Shown here: piece after piece, positions 61,980-64,000 of the stretch | Layout of the letters: each line of letters opens with the position of its first letter | How positions within the stretch are numbered: the first letter of the stretch is position 1 | Origin: UBA8437 sp964646205 | GTDB lineage: Bacteria > Planctomycetota > Planctomycetia > Planctomycetales > Planctomycetaceae | Assembly: GCA_964646205.1 (NCBI GenBank) | Contig: CAZYAZ010000002.1 | Span: forward strand, 1 to 64,000 | Reading direction: 5' to 3' | DNA: 64,000 nt | The notes under the pieces: model-generated | Database searches by the model: none | What the model was told of the DNA's origin: nothing | What the model saw: only the letters and a program-made list of their open reading frames with translations | Position numbers and translations under genes: made by a program

Positions 61980-62183
61980 GTCATTCACCGCTGTGTGGGT
62001 TAGTTGGGTCAAATTGGAACAAACGCGCATACCGCCTTATTCGGTTATGCATCTTGCCAATTCAAGCACAACATACATGTATGATTTATTACCCTCATTA
62101 TCCCTAAATTAACACAGCGTTACCAACACGGGGGAAACGCAGCGTGAAATGGCACTGTCTTGCTGGATTTACAGCGAAACCAG
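61980..62183. other. AT-rich intergenic region upstream of the regulatory-like gene
   Basis: This 204-bp gap, the longest in the window, contains an AT-rich core (about 62040-62110) unlike the GC-rich surroundings. On the minus strand it holds the palindrome at 62072 and a near-direct repeat of GGGATAAT and GGGTAATA. I see no gene, no clear terminator for the DUF1501 gene above it, and no unambiguous promoter hexamers. Confidence 0.6.
62072..62083. promoter_or_regulatory. perfect 12-bp palindrome, possible operator
   Basis: CATACATGTATG is self-complementary and lies about 95 bases upstream of the start codon at 61979 in AT-rich DNA. A dimeric regulator site is a reasonable guess; no matching regulator gene is in the window. 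Confidence 0.35.
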
Positions 62184-63602
62184 TTACGCACCACTGGTCA
62201 ATTCGGGAATCGGCGTGCCCTTGGAGAGCACGGGAACCGGCCGTCCACCGAAGTCGGTGAGTGCGGTGTGCTTCGTATCGATCCCGAGATGATCGTAGAT
62301 GGTTGCCAGAAAATCGTAGGGACTCACACGACGCCTGACAGGATCCTCGCCCCGAGGATCAGTCGCCCCGATCACTTGCCCGGTCTCCATTCCCCCACCG
62401 GCAAAGACCATGGAATTGGCCCGGGGCCAGTGATCTCGTCCGGGCTGTCGAGTGCCCTTGGGCCGACTGGCCTTTCCGGGACCACTGGACGGTTGATTTG
62501 AGATCCGCGGTGTCCGGCCAAATTCACCGGTAATGATCACCAGCACCCTTTTGTCGAGTCCACGGTTGTAGACATCTTCGATCAGGGCACTGATTGCCTG
62601 GTCAAAGAAAGGAGCTCTCCAGGCCAGCGCTTCAAACACGTGATGGTTCACGGCGTGATCGTCCCAGTTGCTGACACGACCACACAACGGACCATCGAAC
62701 TCGGTGGCCACGATATCCACGCCCGCTTCAACCAGTCGCCGGGCCAACAGGCACTGTTGTCCCCACTGGTTGCGACCGTACCGGTCTCGCAGGGCATCGG
62801 GTTCACTGTCCAGGTTGAATGCCTTTTGGGCATCGGCGCTCGTCAAAAGCGAAAGGGCCTGGGCTTCAAAGTCGTCAACCGCCTGCATCAATCCGGTCTG
62901 GTCAATATCCCGCCGCAGCTTGTCAAAGGACGACCTGAGGTTGGTCCGACGCTGCAAGCGAACAAGAGCGTCCTTTTTGACTCCAATATTCGGAATGGCA
63001 AAAGTCGGCTTACTGGGGTCACCGGTAACACGAAATGCTTCGTACGACGGCCCGAGATACGCCGGGCCGGCAATTTGAAACGCGTCGTATCGATCAACGG
63101 GATTCAACGCGACGTAGTTCGGTAATGCTCCAGGTGAATCAGACCGCAGGAAGTTGGCGACAGTCATCCAGTCGGGATAAATCGGCTTGGGCTTATCACC
63201 CCGGTCAGGATCGCCGGACAGTACCCTCAACGAGCCCGCGGGGTGGCCACCCGCATCATGAGCAACCGAGCGAAGGATGTTGTACTTGTCAGAGATCGCG
63301 GCCATCTTCGGCATCAGTTCGGTCAACTGTGTGCCGGGGACATTCGTCGAAATTGGTTGATAGGGACTCCGGTAGGCGTCGGTAGCATCCGGCTTGGGAT
63401 CCCATGTGTCCAGGTGGCTGCAACCACCCCGCAACCAGACAAGAATCACCGCCGTCTGCTCGGCATCCGCTTCTGGTGCAGTCTCAGCGCGTGCCTGGAA
63501 CAGGCCGGGAAGCGTCAGTCCACTGAAACCCACCAGGCCGGTTCTAAGCAACTCGCGTCGACCCACGCCGACACCGGGACCCTGGCACTGCTGGAGATTC
63601 AT
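62184..63602 (-). CDS. DUF1501 protein H, Tat-exported, unpaired
   Basis: This is a 472-residue DUF1501 protein. Two adjacent ATG codons exist (63605 and 63602); I choose the second because the AGGAGG box is five bases away from it and only two from the first. The twin-arginine signal is at residues 13-42 (VGRRELLRTGLVGFSG). Landmarks are RGGCSHLDTWDPKPD (58-72), VPGTQLTELMPKMAAI, a WDDHAVNHHVFEA segment, TGEFGRTPRI and GRDHWPRANSM. It belongs to the ELMP class with the copies at 10576 and 31295 and has no DUF1549/1553 neighbour in the window. Role unknown. Confidence 0.92.
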   Translation of the reverse strand: MNLQQCQGPGVGVGRRELLRTGLVGFSGLTLPGLFQARAETAPEADAEQTAVILVWLRGGCSHLDTWDPKPDATDAYRSPYQPISTNVPGTQLTELMPKMAAISDKYNILRSVAHDAGGHPAGSLRVLSGDPDRGDKPKPIYPDWMTVANFLRSDSPGALPNYVALNPVDRYDAFQIAGPAYLGPSYEAFRVTGDPSKPTFAIPNIGVKKDALVRLQRRTNLRSSFDKLRRDIDQTGLMQAVDDFEAQALSLLTSADAQKAFNLDSEPDALRDRYGRNQWGQQCLLARRLVEAGVDIVATEFDGPLCGRVSNWDDHAVNHHVFEALAWRAPFFDQAISALIEDVYNRGLDKRVLVIITGEFGRTPRISNQPSSGPGKASRPKGTRQPGRDHWPRANSMVFAGGGMETGQVIGATDPRGEDPVRRRVSPYDFLATIYDHLGIDTKHTALTDFGGRPVPVLSKGTPIPELTSGA

Positions 63603-63607
63603 CATTG

Positions 63608-63613
63608 CCTCCT
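63608..63613 (-). promoter_or_regulatory. ribosome binding site AGGAGG deciding the DUF1501 H start
   Basis: A perfect AGGAGG lies two bases before ATG 63605 and five before ATG 63602. The spacing favours the second ATG. Confidence 0.7.
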
Positions 63614-63705
63614 ATTGACCTGGACACGCACCAACAAGCGGCGCGTTCACATCAAGATCCACCCATCCATCATATCGGCCACCAGTGACCATCAACAGGC
63701 GAGAT

Positions 63706-64000
63706 TCATTCAGCCTTCCAGGAATCCGTTCGGAATGGAGAGGCTGGCAAGCCGTTCTTGTTGGAGAGGTTTGGCTCGGCCTCCTGGTGCCACCCAAAAC
63801 GGACAGCAGTTGGTTTTTTCACCCCGGGAGCATGAACCACCACCGTGTTGCCAACAATCTTGGCGGATGCTTCGACAAACTTGCGGTCCTCTCCGGCAAT
63901 CGTGAAGTGAGTCAGCGACTTGTCGTCGCGAGAAACCAGTCCGTCACCAACATGATCGAAGGAAATGACGATGGAGTTGTCCCTGGTCGTCATGCCCTTG
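63706..64000 (-). CDS. sialate O-acetylesterase-like protein, C-terminal part (cut by window edge)
   Basis: Only the last ~97 residues are visible; the frame stays open to the right edge, so the Met at 63993 is internal. The fragment has the C-terminal pattern of sialate O-acetylesterases: IVISFDHVGDGLVSRDD, FTIAGEDRKFVEASAKI, and the closing PTAVRFGWHQEAEPNLSN with NGLPASPFRTDSW. This family removes O-acetyl groups from sialic acids or plant-type sugars and is usually secreted; the SGNH catalytic part lies outside the window. It is upstream of DUF1501 H on the same strand (about 100 bp). Confidence 0.85.
   Translation of the reverse strand, partial: KGMTTRDNSIVISFDHVGDGLVSRDDKSLTHFTIAGEDRKFVEASAKIVGNTVVVHAPGVKKPTAVRFGWHQEAEPNLSNKNGLPASPFRTDSWKAE

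Noticed and set aside
1..64000. CRISPR array, tRNA, rRNA, insertion sequence or prophage
   Set aside because: No regularly spaced repeats, cloverleaf-like segments in spacers, transposase-like proteins or phage genes were seen. The spacers are too short for most of these.

Overview
The window looks like chromosomal DNA of a planctomycete (Planctomycetota, class Planctomycetia). It is GC-rich and dominated by families that are typical of that phylum. These are eight DUF1501 proteins (PF07394), five DUF1549/DUF1553 proteins (PF07583/PF07587, four of them with an N-terminal planctomycete cytochrome c domain PF07635), two giant propeller/HEAT/cytochrome c proteins (TIGR02604/TIGR02603 type), three PQQ-like beta-propeller proteins and four formylglycine sulfatases. 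I count 39 protein genes. One, a sialate O-acetylesterase, is cut by the right edge. I see no rRNA, tRNA, CRISPR array, insertion sequence or prophage, and no gap between genes exceeds about 205 bases.

Layout. 21-6941 (minus): DUF1549/1553 with LamG, DUF1501, P1 peptidase, beta-carbonic anhydrase. 7115-10563 (plus): PQQ-like protein, then an overlapping trio of two small membrane proteins and an exported cyanophycinase. 10576-13391 (minus): PQQ-like protein and an unpaired DUF1501. 13530-20469 (plus): first triad DUF1549/1553 - DUF1501 - propeller/HEAT/cytochrome c. 20487-24639 (minus): alpha/beta hydrolase, GNAT, divergent Nramp-like transporter. 24728-31170 (plus): YqgE/AlgH, aldose 1-epimerase, HEAT/TPR protein, PduO-type adenosyltransferase, FMN alpha-hydroxy-acid oxidase. 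31295-34015 (plus): DUF1501 and PQQ-like protein. 34019-35431 (minus): sulfatase. 35606-43287 (plus): second triad DUF1549/1553 - DUF1501 - propeller/HEAT/cytochrome c. 43306-52527 (minus): two sulfatases, DUF1549/1553, DUF1501, third sulfatase. 52654-61334 (plus): DUF1549/1553, DUF1501, an unrecognised 825-residue secreted protein, an isochorismatase-ThuA fusion. 61446-64000 (minus): small carboxypeptidase-regulatory-like protein, DUF1501, end of a sialate O-acetylesterase.

How the genes may work together (inference). Nearly all the large proteins carry Sec signal peptides, and all eight DUF1501 proteins have twin-arginine (Tat) N-termini, so most of the window encodes an extracytoplasmic machinery. 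DUF1549/1553 proteins (putative c-type haem), DUF1501 proteins (alkaline phosphatase/sulfatase superfamily) and cytochrome-bearing propellers recur in the same order, and sulfatases flank or join these units. This suggests cassettes for handling complex, probably sulfated, glycans in the periplasm, each cassette differing in accessory LamG, PA14-like or galactose-binding-like domains. The biochemical role of DUF1501 and DUF1549/1553 is not established, so the substrate assignment is a hypothesis. The 24728-31170 run looks like ordinary housekeeping or sugar metabolism.
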